Below, in pieces: positions 1-11,927 of a stretch of 64,000 nucleotides of DNA. This DNA is from Muricea muricata. Lineage: Eukaryota; Cnidaria; Anthozoa; Malacalcyonacea; Plexauridae. The DNA lies in the NCBI GenBank assembly GCA_963855995.1, contig OY979730.1, positions 6,707,341 to 6,771,340 of the forward strand, given 5' to 3'. Position 1 is the first letter of the stretch. Every line of letters starts with the position of its first letter. Under the pieces are notes generated by a model that worked only from the letters and a program-made list of their open reading frames with translations, did no database searches and was not told where the DNA came from. A program made the translations under genes and the position numbers.

Positions 1-370
1 TTTACAAGCTAGTTATAGGTTTCTCAATTCAACATGTTATTTCGCTCATCTCTGCAGTTTCAGCGCCGAAAACTTGATTCCCAATTTGCCAAGTTCTGCG
101 ATTTTGATGATTCTAAGATCGTTTCTTTTCAGTTTACAAGCTAGTTAAAGGTTTCTCAATTCAACATGTTATTTCGCTCATCTCTGCGGTTTGAGCGCGG
201 AAAACTTTATTCCCGACTTGCTAAGTTCTGCAAATTCCATTTAGAAGGTCTCTTTTAGGTGCGTGATTGCATTATATCATTGCGCTCAACTCGTTCACTT
301 TAGCACAGAAAATATCATTTTAAGCTCTAAAACGTCGCCGTGATTGATTTTAGACGGCAATCTTTAGTTT

Positions 371-400
371 GTGATTTGAGCACGTTTTTACGCTCAAATC
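371..400. repeat. Representative satellite hairpin motif
   Basis: In most monomers GATTTGAGC and GCTCAAATC form a perfect 9-bp inverted repeat around a ~10-base spacer containing GTTTTTA. The example here is in the first full monomer. Some monomers extend it to 11 bp (GTGATTTGAGC with GCTCAAATCAC). Others break it (GATTTGACC). A role in DNA structure is only conjecture. Confidence 0.7.
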
Positions 401-859
401 GCTTCTAGAGTGCTAAAAACAAGATTTTGATGATTCTTAGATGGTTTCTTTTCAGTTTACAAGCTAGTTATAGGTTTCTCAATTCAACATGTTATTTCCC
501 TCATCTCTGCGGTTTGAGCGCCGAAAACTTTATTCCCGACTTGCTAAGTTCTGCAATTTCCATTTAGAACGTCTCTTTTAGGTCCGTGATTGCATTATAT
601 CATTGCGCTCAACTCGTTCACTTTAGCACAGAAAATATCATTTTAAGCTCTAAAACGTCGCCGTGATTGATTTTAGACGGCAATCTTTAGTTTTTTATTT
701 GAGCATGTTTTTACGCTCAAATTTCTTCTAGAGCGCTAAAACGCGATTTTGATTATTCTAAGATCGCTTCTTTTCAGTTTATAAGCTAGTTATAGGTTTC
801 TCATTTCAACATGTTATTTCACTCATCTCCATGGTTTGAGCACCGAAAACTTGATTCCC

Positions 860-2835
860 GACTTGCTAGGTTCTGCAATTTCCATTTAGAAGGTCTCATT
901 TAGGTCCGTGATTGCATTATATCATTGCGCTCAACTCGTTCACTTTAGCACAGAAAATATCATTTTAAGCTCTAAAACGTCGCCGTGATTGATTTTAGAC
1001 GGCAATCTTTAGTTTTTTATTTGAGCATGTTTTTATGCTTAAATCGCTTCTAGAACGCTAAAAACGCGATTTTGATGATTCTAAGATCGTGTCTTTTCAG
1101 TTTACAAGCTAGTTATAGATTTCTCAATTTAACATGTTATTTCGCTCATCTCTGCAGTTTGAGCGCCGAAAACTTGATTCCCAATTTGCCAAGTTCTGCG
1201 ATTTTGATGATTCTAAGATCGTTTCTTTTCAGTTTACAAGTTAGTTATAGGTTTCTCATTTCAAAATGTTATTTCACTCATCTCCATGGTTTTAGCGCTG
1301 AAAATTTTATTCCCGACTTCCTAAGTTCTGCAATTTCCATTTAGAAGGTCTCATTTAGTTGCGTGATTGCATTATATCATTACGCTCAACTCGTTCTCTT
1401 TTAGCACAGAAAATATCATTTTAAGCTCTAAAACGTTGCCGTGATTGATTTTAAACGGCAACCTTTAGTTTGTGATTTGACCATGTTTTTACGCTCAAAT
1501 CGCTTCTAGAGCGCTAAAAACGCGATTTTGATGATTCTAAGATTGTTTTTTTTAAGTTTATAAGCTAGTTAAAGGTTTCTCATTTCAACATGTTATTTCA
1601 CTCGTCTCCATTGTTTGAGCGCCGAAAACTTGATTCCCGACTTGCTAAGTTCTGCAATTTCAATTTAGAAGGTCTCTTTTAGGTCGGTGATTGCATTATA
1701 TCATTGCGCTCAACTCGTTCACTTTCATTTTAAGCTCTAAAACGTCGCCGTGATTGATTTTAGACAGCAATCTTTAGTTTGTGATTTGAGCACGTTTTTG
1801 CGCTCAAATCGCTTCTAGAGCGCTAAAAACATGATTTTGATGATTCTAAGATCGTTTCTTTTCAGTTTACAAGCCAAATATCGGTTTTTCATTTCAACAT
1901 GTTATTTCACTCATCTCCATGGTTTTAGCACCGAAAACTTGATTCCCGATTTGCTAAATTCTGCGATTTTGATGATTCTAAGATCGTTTCTTTTCAGTTT
2001 ACAAGGTAGTTATCGGTTTCTCATTTCAACATGTTATTTCACTCATCTCCATGGTTTTAGCACCAAAAACTTGATTCCCGACTTCCTAAGTTCTGCAATT
2101 TCCATTTAGAAGGTCTCTTTTAAGTCCGTGATTGCAGTACATCATAGCGCTCAATTCGTTAACTTTAACACTGAAAATATCATTTTAAGCTCTAAAACGT
2201 CGCCCTGAACGATTTAAGACGCGAATCTTTAGTTGGTGATTTGAGCATGTTTTTACGCTCAAATCGCTTCTAGAGCGCTAAAACCGCGATTTTGATGATT
2301 CTAAGATCGCTTCTTTTCAGTCTACAAGCTTGTTATAAGTTTCTCAATTCAACATGTTATTTCGCTCATCTCCATGGTTTAAGCGCCGAAAACTTGATTC
2401 ATAACTTGCTAAGTTCTGCAATTTTCATTTAAAAGATCTCTTCAAAGTCCGTGATTGCAGTATATCATTACACTCATTTCGTTCACTTTAGCACTGAAAA
2501 TATCATTTTAAGCTCTAAAACGTCGCCGTGATAGATTTTAGACGGCAATTTTTAGTTTGTGATTTGAGCATGTTTTTACGCTCAAATTTCTTCTAGAGCG
2601 CTAAAACGTGATTTTGATGATTCTAAGATCGTTTCTTTTCAGTCTACAAGCTTGTTATAAGTTTCTCAATTCAACATATTATTTCGCTCATCTCTTAAGT
2701 TTGAGCGCCGAAAACTTGATTCCCGATTTGCTAAGTTCTTCGATTTTGATGATTCTAACATCGTTTCTTTTCAGTTTACAAGCTAGTTATCGGTTTCTCC
2801 TTTCAACATGTTATTTCACTCATCTCCATGGTTTG
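860..2835. repeat. Displaced satellite duplicate, copy 1 (offset 10,813 bp)
   Basis: This ~1.98-kb stretch recurs at about 11,673-13,648 with only scattered single-base differences, for example T at 1128 versus C at 11941. Rare shared variants confirm the pairing: the run of seven or more T near 1545 and 12358, and the pair of 455-bp monomers 777 bp apart. It flanks the two 4,408-bp units, which suggests an unequal exchange or conversion tract. Boundaries were read by eye and may be off by tens of bases. Confidence 0.85.
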
Positions 2836-3111
2836 AGCGCCGAAAACTTGATTCATGATTTGCTAGGTTCTGCAATTTCCATTTAGAAGGTCTCATTTAG
2901 GTCCGTGATTGCATTATATCATTGCGCTCAACTCGTTCACTTTAGCACAGAAAATATCATTTTAAGCTCTAAAACGTCGCCGTGATTGATTTTAAACGGC
3001 AACCTTTAGTTTGTGATTTGACCAAGTTTTTACGCTCAAATCGCCTCTAGAGCGCTAAAAACGCGATTTTGATGATTCTAAGATCGTTTCTTTTCAGTTT
3101 ATAAGCTAGTT

Positions 3112-6100
3112 ATAGGTTTCTCATTTCAACATGTTATTTCACTCATCTCCATGGTTTGAGCGCCGAGAACTTGATTCCCGACTTGCTAAGTTTTGCAATT
3201 TAAATTTAGAAGGTCTCTTTTAGGTCCGTGATTTCATTATATCATTGCGCTCAACTCGTTCACTTTCATTTTAAGCTTTAAAACGTCGCCGTGATTGATT
3301 TTAGACGGCAATCTTTAGTTTGTGATTTGAGCATGTTTTTACGCTCAAATCGTTTCTAGAGCGCTAAAAACGCGATTTTGATTATTCTAAGATCGTTTCT
3401 TTTCAGTTTAAAAGCTAGTTATAGGTTTCTCAATTCAACATGTTATTTCGCTCATCTCTGCGGTTTGAGCGCCGAAAACTTTATTCCCGACTTGCTAAGT
3501 TCTGCAATTTCCATTTAGAACGTCTCTTTTAGGTCCGTGATTGCATTATATCATTGCGCTCAACTCGTTCACTTTCATTTTAAGCTCTAAAACGTCGCCG
3601 TGATTGATTTTAGACGGCAATCTTTAGTTTGTGATTTGAGCATGTTTTTACGCTCAAATCGTTTCTAGAGCGCTAAAAACGCGATTTTGATTATTCTAAG
3701 ATCGTTTCTTTTCAGTTTACAAGCTAGTTATAGGTTTCTCAATTCAACATGTTATTTCGCTCATCTCTGCAGTTTGAGCGCCGAAAACTTGATTCCCGAT
3801 TTGCCAAGTTCTACGATTTTGATGATTTTAAGATCGTTTCTTTTCAGTTTACAAGCTAGTTATAGGTTTCTCATTTCAAAATGTTATTTCACTCATCTCC
3901 ATCGTTTGAGCGCTGAAAACTTTATTCCCGACTTGCTAAGTTCTGCAATTTCCATTTAGAAGGTCTCATTTAGTTGCGTGATTGCATTATATCATTACGC
4001 TCAACTCGTTCACTTTTAGCACAGAAAATATCATTTTAAGCTCTAAAACGTTGGCGTGATTGATTTTAAACGGCAACCTTTAGTTTGTGATTTGACCATG
4101 TTTTTACGCTCAAATCTCTTCTAGAGCGCTAAAAACGCGATTTTGATGGTTGTAAGATCGTTTCTTTTCAGTTTATAAGCTAGTTAAAGGTTTCTCATTT
4201 CAACATGTTATTTCACTCATCTCCATCGTTTGAGCGCCGAAAACTTGATTCCCGACTTGCTAAGCTCTGCAATTTCAATTTAGAAGGTCTCTTTTAGGTC
4301 CGTGATTGCATTATATCATTGCGCTCAACTCGTTCACTTTCATTTTAAGCTCTAAAACGTCGCCGTGATTGATTTTAGACGGCAATCTTTAGTTTGTGAT
4401 TTGAGCACGTTTTTACGCTCAAATCGCTTCTAGAGCGCTAAAAACGCGATTTTGATGATTCTTAGATCGTGTCTTTTCAGTTTACAAGCTAGTTATAGGT
4501 TTCTCATATCAACATGTTATTTCGCTCATCTCTGCAGTTCGAGCGCCAAAAACTTTATTCCCGACTTGCTAAAATCCACAATTTCCATTTAGAAGGTGTC
4601 TTTTAGGTCCGTGATTGCATTATATCATTGCGCTCAACTCGTTCACTTTAGCTCAGAAAATATCATTTTAAGCTCTAAAACGTCGCCGTGATTGATTTTA
4701 GACGGCAATCTTTAGTTTGTGATTTGAGCATGTTTTTACGCTCAAATCGCTTCTAGAGTGCTAAAAACGCGATTTTGATGATTCGAAGATCGTTTCTTTA
4801 CAGTTTACAAGCTAGTTATAGGTTTCTCAATTCAACATGTTATTTCCCTCATCTCTGCGGTTTGAGCGCCGAAAACTTTATTCCTGACTTGCTAAGTTCT
4901 GCAATTTCCATTTAGAACGTCTCTTTTAGGTCCGTGATTGCATTATATCTTTGCGCTCAACTCCTTCACTTTAGTACAGAAAATATCATTTTAAGCTCTA
5001 AAACGTCGCCGTGATTGATTTTAGACGGCAATCTTTAGTTTTTTATTTGAGCATGTTTTTACCTTCAAATTTCTTCTAGAGCGCTAAAACGCGATTTTGA
5101 TTATTCTAAGATCGCTTCTTTTCAGTTTATAAGCTAGATATAGGTTTCTAATTTCAACATGTTATTTCACTCATCTCCATAGTTTGAGCGCCGAAAACTT
5201 GATTCCCGACTTGCTAGGTTCTGCAATTTCCATTTAGAAGGTCTCATTTAGGTCCGTGATTGCATTATATCATTGCGCTCAACTCGTTCACTTTAGCACA
5301 GAAAATATCATTTTAAGCTCTAAAACGTCGCCGTGATTGATTTTAGACGGATATCTTTAGTTTTTTATTTGAGCATGTTTTTACGCTTAAATCGCTTCTA
5401 GAACGCTAAAAACGCGATTTTGATGATTCTAAGATCGTGTCTTTTCAGTTTACAAGCTAGTTACCGGCTTCTCAATTCAACATGTTATTTCGCTCATCTC
5501 TGCAGTTTGAGCGCCGAAAACTTGATTCCCGATTTGCCAAGTTCTACGATTTTGATGATTTTAAGATCGTTTCTTTTCAGTTTACAAGCTAGTTATCGGT
5601 TTCTCATTTCAACATGTTATTTCACTCATCTCCATGGTTTTAGCACCGAAAACTTGATTCCCGACTTCCTAAGTTCTGCAATTTCCATTTCGAAGGTCTC
5701 TTTTAAGTCCGTGTTTGCAGTAGATCATAGCGCTCAATTCCTTAACTTTAGCACTGAAAATATCATTTTAAGCTCTAAAACGTCGCCGTGAACGATTTAA
5801 GACGCGAATCTTTAATTGGTGATTTGAGCATGTTTTTACGTTAAAATCTCTTCTAGAGCGGTAAAAACGCGATTTGGCTGATTCTAAGATCGTTTCTTTT
5901 CAGTTTACAAGCTAGTTATAGGTTTCTCATTTCAAAATGTTATTTCACTCATCTCCATCGTTTGAGCGCTGAAAACTTTATTCCCGACTTGCTAAGTTCT
6001 GCAATTTCCATTTAGAAGGTCTCATTTAGTTGCGTGATTGCATTATATCATTACGCTCAACTCGTTCACTTTTAGCACAGAAAATATCATTTTAAGCTCT

Positions 6101-7519
6101 AAAACGTTGGCGTGATTGATTTTAAACGGCAACCTTTAGTTTGTGATTTGACCATGTTTTTACGCTCAAATCCCTTCTAGAGCGCTAAAAACGCGATTTT
6201 GATGATTGTAAGATCGTTTCTTTTCAGTTTATAAGCTAGTTAAAAGTTTCTCATTTCAACATGTTATTTCACTCATCTCCATGGTTTGAGCGCCGAAAAC
6301 TTGATTCCCGACTTGCTAAGTTCTGCAATTTCAAATTAGAAGGTCTCTTTTAGGTCCGTGATTGCATTATATCATTGCGCTCAACTCGTTCACTTTCATT
6401 TTAAGCTCTAAAACGTCGCCGTAATTGATTTTAGACGGCAATCTTTAGTTTGTGATTTGAGCACGTTTTTACGCTCAAATCGCTTCTAGAGCGCTAAAAA
6501 CGCGATTTTGATGATTCTTAGATCGTTTCTTTTCAGTTTACAAGCTAGTTATAGGTTTTTCATATCAACATGTTATTTCGCTCATCTCTGCAGTTCGAGC
6601 GCCAAAAACTTTATTCCCGACTTGCTAAAATCCACAATTTCCATTTAGAAGGTGTCTTTTAGGTCCGTGATTGCATTATATCATTGCGCTCAACTCGTTC
6701 ACTTTAGCTCAGAAAATATCATTTTAAGCTCTAAAACGTCGCCGTGATTGATTTTAGACGGCAACCTTTAGTTTGTGATTTGAGCATGTTTTTACGCTCA
6801 AATCGCTTCTAGAGTGCTAAAAACGCGATTTTGATGATTCTAAGACCGTTTCTTTTCAGTTTACAAGCTAGTTATCGGTTTCTCCTTTCAACATGTTATT
6901 TCACTCATCTCCATGGTTTTAGCACAGAAAAGTTGATTCCCGACTTCCTAAGTTCTGCAATTTCCATTTACAAGGTCTCTTTTAAGTCCGTGATTGCAGT
7001 ACATCATAGCGCTCAATTCGTTAACTTTAGCACTGAAAATATCATTTTAAGCTCTAAAACGTCGCCGTGAACGATTTAAGACGCGAATCTTTAGTTGGTG
7101 ATTTGAGAATGTTTTTACGCTTAAATCACTTCTAGAGCGCTAAAAACGTGATTTTGCTGATTCTAAGATCGTGTCTTTTCAGTTTACAAGCTATTTATAG
7201 GTTTCTCATTTCAACATGTTATTTCACTCATCTCCATGGTTTGAGCGCCGAAAATTTGATTCCCGACTTGCTAGGTTCTGCAATTTCCATTTAGAAGGTC
7301 TCATTTAGGTCCGTGATTGCATTATATCATTGCGCTCAACTCGTTCACTTTAGCACAGAAAATATCATTTTAAGCTCTAAAACGTCGCCGTGATTGATTT
7401 TAGACGGCAATCTTTAGTTTTTTATTTGAGCATGTTTTTATGCTTAAATCGCTTCTAGAACGCTAAAAACGCGATTTTGATGATTCTAAGATCGTGTCTT
7501 TTCAGTTTACAAGCTAGTT
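3112..7519. repeat. 4,408-bp higher-order repeat, unit 1
   Basis: Every landmark in this stretch recurs exactly 4,408 bp later: a TTTTGCAATTTAAATTT variant at about 3191 and 7599, double-module monomers at 3687/8095 and 5420/9828, and a CTAAGACCG variant at 6840/11248. By eye the copies differ at only isolated bases, such as C at 3876 versus A at 8284. The unit contains a mixture of 309-, 323- and 455-bp monomers. Before about 3110 the alignment at this offset degrades, which sets the left edge. Confidence 0.9.
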
Positions 7520-10500
7520 ATAGGTTTCTCATTTCAACATGTTATTTCACTCATCTCCATGGTTTGAGCGCCGAGAACTTGATTCCCGACTTGCTAAGTT
7601 TTGCAATTTAAATTTAGAAGGTCTCTTTTAGGTCCGTGATTTCATTATATCATTGCGCTCAACTCGTTCACTTTCATTTTAAGCTTTAAAACGTCGCCGT
7701 GATTGATTTTAGACGGCAATCTTTAGTTTGTGATTTGAGCATGTTTTTACGCTCAAATCGTTTCTAGAGCGCTAAAAACGCGATTTTGATTATTCTAAGA
7801 TCGTTTCTTTTCAGTTTAAAAGCTAGTTATAGGTTTCTCAATTCAACATGTTATTTCGCTCATCTCTGCGGTTTGAGCGCCGAAAACTTTATTCCCGACT
7901 TGCTAAGTTCTGCAATTTCCATTTAGAACGTCTCTTTTAGGTCCGTGATTGCATTATATCATTGCGCTCAACTCGTTCACTTTCATTTTAAGCTCTAAAA
8001 CGTCGCCGTGATTGATTTTAGACGGCAATCTTTAGTTTGTGATTTGAGCATGTTTTTACGCTCAAATCGTTTCTAGAGCGCTAAAAACGCGATTTTGATT
8101 ATTCTAAGATCGTTTCTTTTCAGTTTACAAGCTAGTTATAGGTTTCTCAATTCAACATGTTATTTCGCTCATCTCTGCAGTTTGAGCGCCGAAAACTTGA
8201 TTCCCGATTTGCCAAGTTCTACGATTTTGATGATTTTAAGATCGTTTCTTTTCAGTTTACAAGCTAGTTATAGGTTTCTCATTTAAAAATGTTATTTCAC
8301 TCATCTCCATCGTTTGAGCGCTGAAAACTTTATTCCCGACTTGCTAAGTTCTGCAATTTCCATTTAGAAGGTCTCATTTAGTTGCGTGATTGCATTATAT
8401 CATTACGCTCAACTCGTTCACTTTTAGCACAGAAAATATCATTTTAAGCTCTAAAACGTTGGCGTGATTGATTTTAAACGGCAACCTTTAGTTTGTGATT
8501 TGACCATGTTTTTACGCTCAAATCTCTTCTAGAGCGCTAAAAACGCGATTTTGATGGTTGTAAGATCGTTTCTTTTCAGTTTATAAGCTAGTTAAAGGTT
8601 TCTCATTTCAACATGTTATTTCACTCATCTCCATCGTTTGAGCGCCGAAAACTTGATTCCCGACTTGCTAAGCTCTGCAATTTCAATTTAGAAGGTCTCT
8701 TTTAGGTCCGTGATTGCATTATATCATTGCGCTCAACTCGTTCACTTTCATTTTAAGCTCTAAAACGTCGCCGTGATTGATTTTAGACGGCAATCTTTAG
8801 TTTGTGATTTGAGCACGTTTTTACGCTCAAATCGCTTCTAGAGCGCTAAAAACGCGATTTTGATGATTCTTAGATCGTGTCTTTTCAGTTTACAAGCTAG
8901 TTATAGGTTTCTCATATCAACATGTTATTTCGCTCATCTCTGCAGTTCGAGCGCCAAAAACTTTATTCCCGACTTGCTAAAATCCACAATTTCCATTTAG
9001 AAGGTGTCTTTTAGGTCCGTGATTGCATTATATCATTGCGCTCAACTCGTTCACTTTAGCTCAGAAAATATCATTTTAAGCTCTAAAACGTCGCCGTGAT
9101 TGATTTTAGACGGCAATCTTTAGTTTGTGATTTGAGCATGTTTTTACGCTCAAATCGCTTCTAGAGTGCTAAAAACGCGATTTTGATGATTCGAAGATCG
9201 TTTCTTTACAGTTTACAAGCTAGTTATAGGTTTCTCAATTCAACATGTTATTTCCCTCATCTCTGCGGTTTGAGCGCCGAAAACTTTATTCCTGACTTGC
9301 TAAGTTCTGCAATTTCCATTTAGAACGTCTCTTTTAGGTCCGTGATTGCATTATATCTTTGCGCTCAACTCCTTCACTTTAGTACAGAAAATATCATTTT
9401 AAGCTCTAAAACGTCGCCGTGATTGATTTTAGACGGCAATCTTTAGTTTTTTATTTGAGCATGTTTTTACCTTCAAATTTCTTCTAGAGCGCTAAAACGC
9501 GATTTTGATTATTCTAAGATCGCTTCTTTTCAGTTTATAAGCTAGATATAGGTTTCTAATTTCAACATGTTATTTCACTCATCTCCATAGTTTGAGCGCC
9601 GAAAACTTGATTCCCGACTTGCTAGGTTCTGCAATTTCCATTTAGAAGGTCTCATTTAGGTCCGTGATTGCATTATATCATTGCGCTCAACTCGTTCACT
9701 TTAGCACAGAAAATATCATTTTAAGCTCTAAAACGTCGCCGTGATTGATTTTAGACGGATATCTTTAGTTTTTTATTTGAGCATGTTTTTACGCTTAAAT
9801 CGCTTCTAGAACGCTAAAAACGCGATTTTGATGATTCTAAGATCGTGTCTTTTCAGTTTACAAGCTAGTTACCGGCTTCTCAATTCAACATGTTATTTCG
9901 CTCATCTCTGCAGTTTGAGCGCCGAAAACTTGATTCCCGATTTGCCAAGTTCTACGATTTTGATGATTTTAAGATCGTTTCTTTTCAGTTTACAAGCTAG
10001 TTATCGGTTTCTCATTTCAACATGTTATTTCACTCATCTCCATGGTTTTAGCACCGAAAACTTGATTCCCGACTTCCTAAGTTCTGCAATTTCCATTTCG
10101 AAGGTCTCTTTTAAGTCCGTGTTTGCAGTAGATCATAGCGCTCAATTCCTTAACTTTAGCACTGAAAATATCATTTTAAGCTCTAAAACGTCGCCGTGAA
10201 CGATTTAAGACGCGAATCTTTAATTGGTGATTTGAGCATGTTTTTACGTTAAAATCTCTTCTAGAGCGGTAAAAACGCGATTTGGCTGATTCTAAGATCG
10301 TTTCTTTTCAGTTTACAAGCTAGTTATAGGTTTCTCATTTCAAAATGTTATTTCACTCATCTCCATCGTTTGAGCGCTGAAAACTTTATTCCCGACTTGC
10401 TAAGTTCTGCAATTTCCATTTAGAAGGTCTCATTTAGTTGCGTGATTGCATTATATCATTACGCTCAACTCGTTCACTTTTAGCACAGAAAATATCATTT

Positions 10501-11927
10501 TAAGCTCTAAAACGTTGGCGTGATTGATTTTAAACGGCAACCTTTAGTTTGTGATTTGACCATGTTTTTACGCTCAAATCCCTTCTAGAGCGCTAAAAAC
10601 GCGATTTTGATGATTGTAAGATCGTTTCTTTTCAGTTTATAAGCTAGTTAAAAGTTTCTCATTTCAACATGTTATTTCACTCATCTCCATGGTTTGAGCG
10701 CCGAAAACTTGATTCCCGACTTGCTAAGTTCTGCAATTTCAAATTAGAAGGTCTCTTTTAGGTCCGTGATTGCATTATATCATTGCGCTCAACTCGTTCA
10801 CTTTCATTTTAAGCTCTAAAACGTCGCCGTAATTGATTTTAGACGGCAATCTTTAGTTTGTGATTTGAGCACGTTTTTACGCTCAAATCGCTTCTAGAGC
10901 GCTAAAAACGCGATTTTGATGATTCTTAGATCGTTTCTTTTCAGTTTACAAGCTAGTTATAGGTTTTTCATATCAACATGTTATTTCGCTCATCTCTGCA
11001 GTTCGAGCGCCAAAAACTTTATTCCCGACTTGCTAAAATCCACAATTTCCATTTAGAAGGTGTCTTTTAGGTCCGTGATTGCATTATATCATTGCGCTCA
11101 ACTCGTTCACTTTAGCTCAGAAAATATCATTTTAAGCTCTAAAACGTCGCCGTGATTGATTTTAGACGGCAACCTTTAGTTTGTGATTTGAGCATGTTTT
11201 TACGCTCAAATCGCTTCTAGAGTGCTAAAAACGCGATTTTGATGATTCTAAGACCGTTTCTTTTCAGTTTACAAGCTAGTTATCGGTTTCTCCTTTCAAC
11301 ATGTTATTTCACTCATCTCCATGGTTTTAGCACAGAAAAGTTGATTCCCGACTTCCTAAGTTCTGCAATTTCCATTTACAAGGTCTCTTTTAAGTCCGTG
11401 ATTGCAGTACATCATAGCGCTCAATTCGTTAACTTTAGCACTGAAAATATCATTTTAAGCTCTAAAACGTCGCCGTGAACGATTTAAGACGCGAATCTTT
11501 AGTTGGTGATTTGAGAATGTTTTTACGCTTAAATCACTTCTAGAGCGCTAAAAACGTGATTTTGCTGATTCTAAGATCGTGTCTTTTCAGTTTACAAGCT
11601 ATTTATAGGTTTCTCATTTCAACATGTTATTTCACTCATCTCCATGGTTTGAGCGCCGAAAATTTGATTCCCGACTTGCTAGGTTCTGCAATTTCCATTT
11701 AGAAGGTCTCATTTAGGTCCGTGATTGCATTATATCATTGCGCTCAACTCGTTCACTTTAGCACAGAAAATATCATTTTAAGCTCTAAAACGTCGCCGTG
11801 ATTGATTTTAGACGGCAATCTTTAGTTTTTTATTTGAGCATGTTTTTATGCTTAAATCGCTTCTAGAACGCTAAAAACGCGATTTTGATGATTCTAAGAT
11901 CGTGTCTTTTCAGTTTACAAGCTAGTT
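7520..11927. repeat. 4,408-bp higher-order repeat, unit 2
   Basis: Second, directly adjacent copy of the preceding unit. Identity at offset 4,408 stops near 11,930, where the sequence switches to the duplicate of 860-2835. Such high identity over 4.4 kb, against the much larger divergence between neighbouring monomers, shows a recent duplication of a multi-monomer block and not independent monomer amplification. Confidence 0.9.

Noticed and set aside
1856..1870. TTTCTTTTCAG as a splice acceptor of a multi-exon gene
   Set aside because: It resembles a polypyrimidine tract plus AG, but it recurs in every monomer with no coding exon downstream, so it is most likely coincidental.
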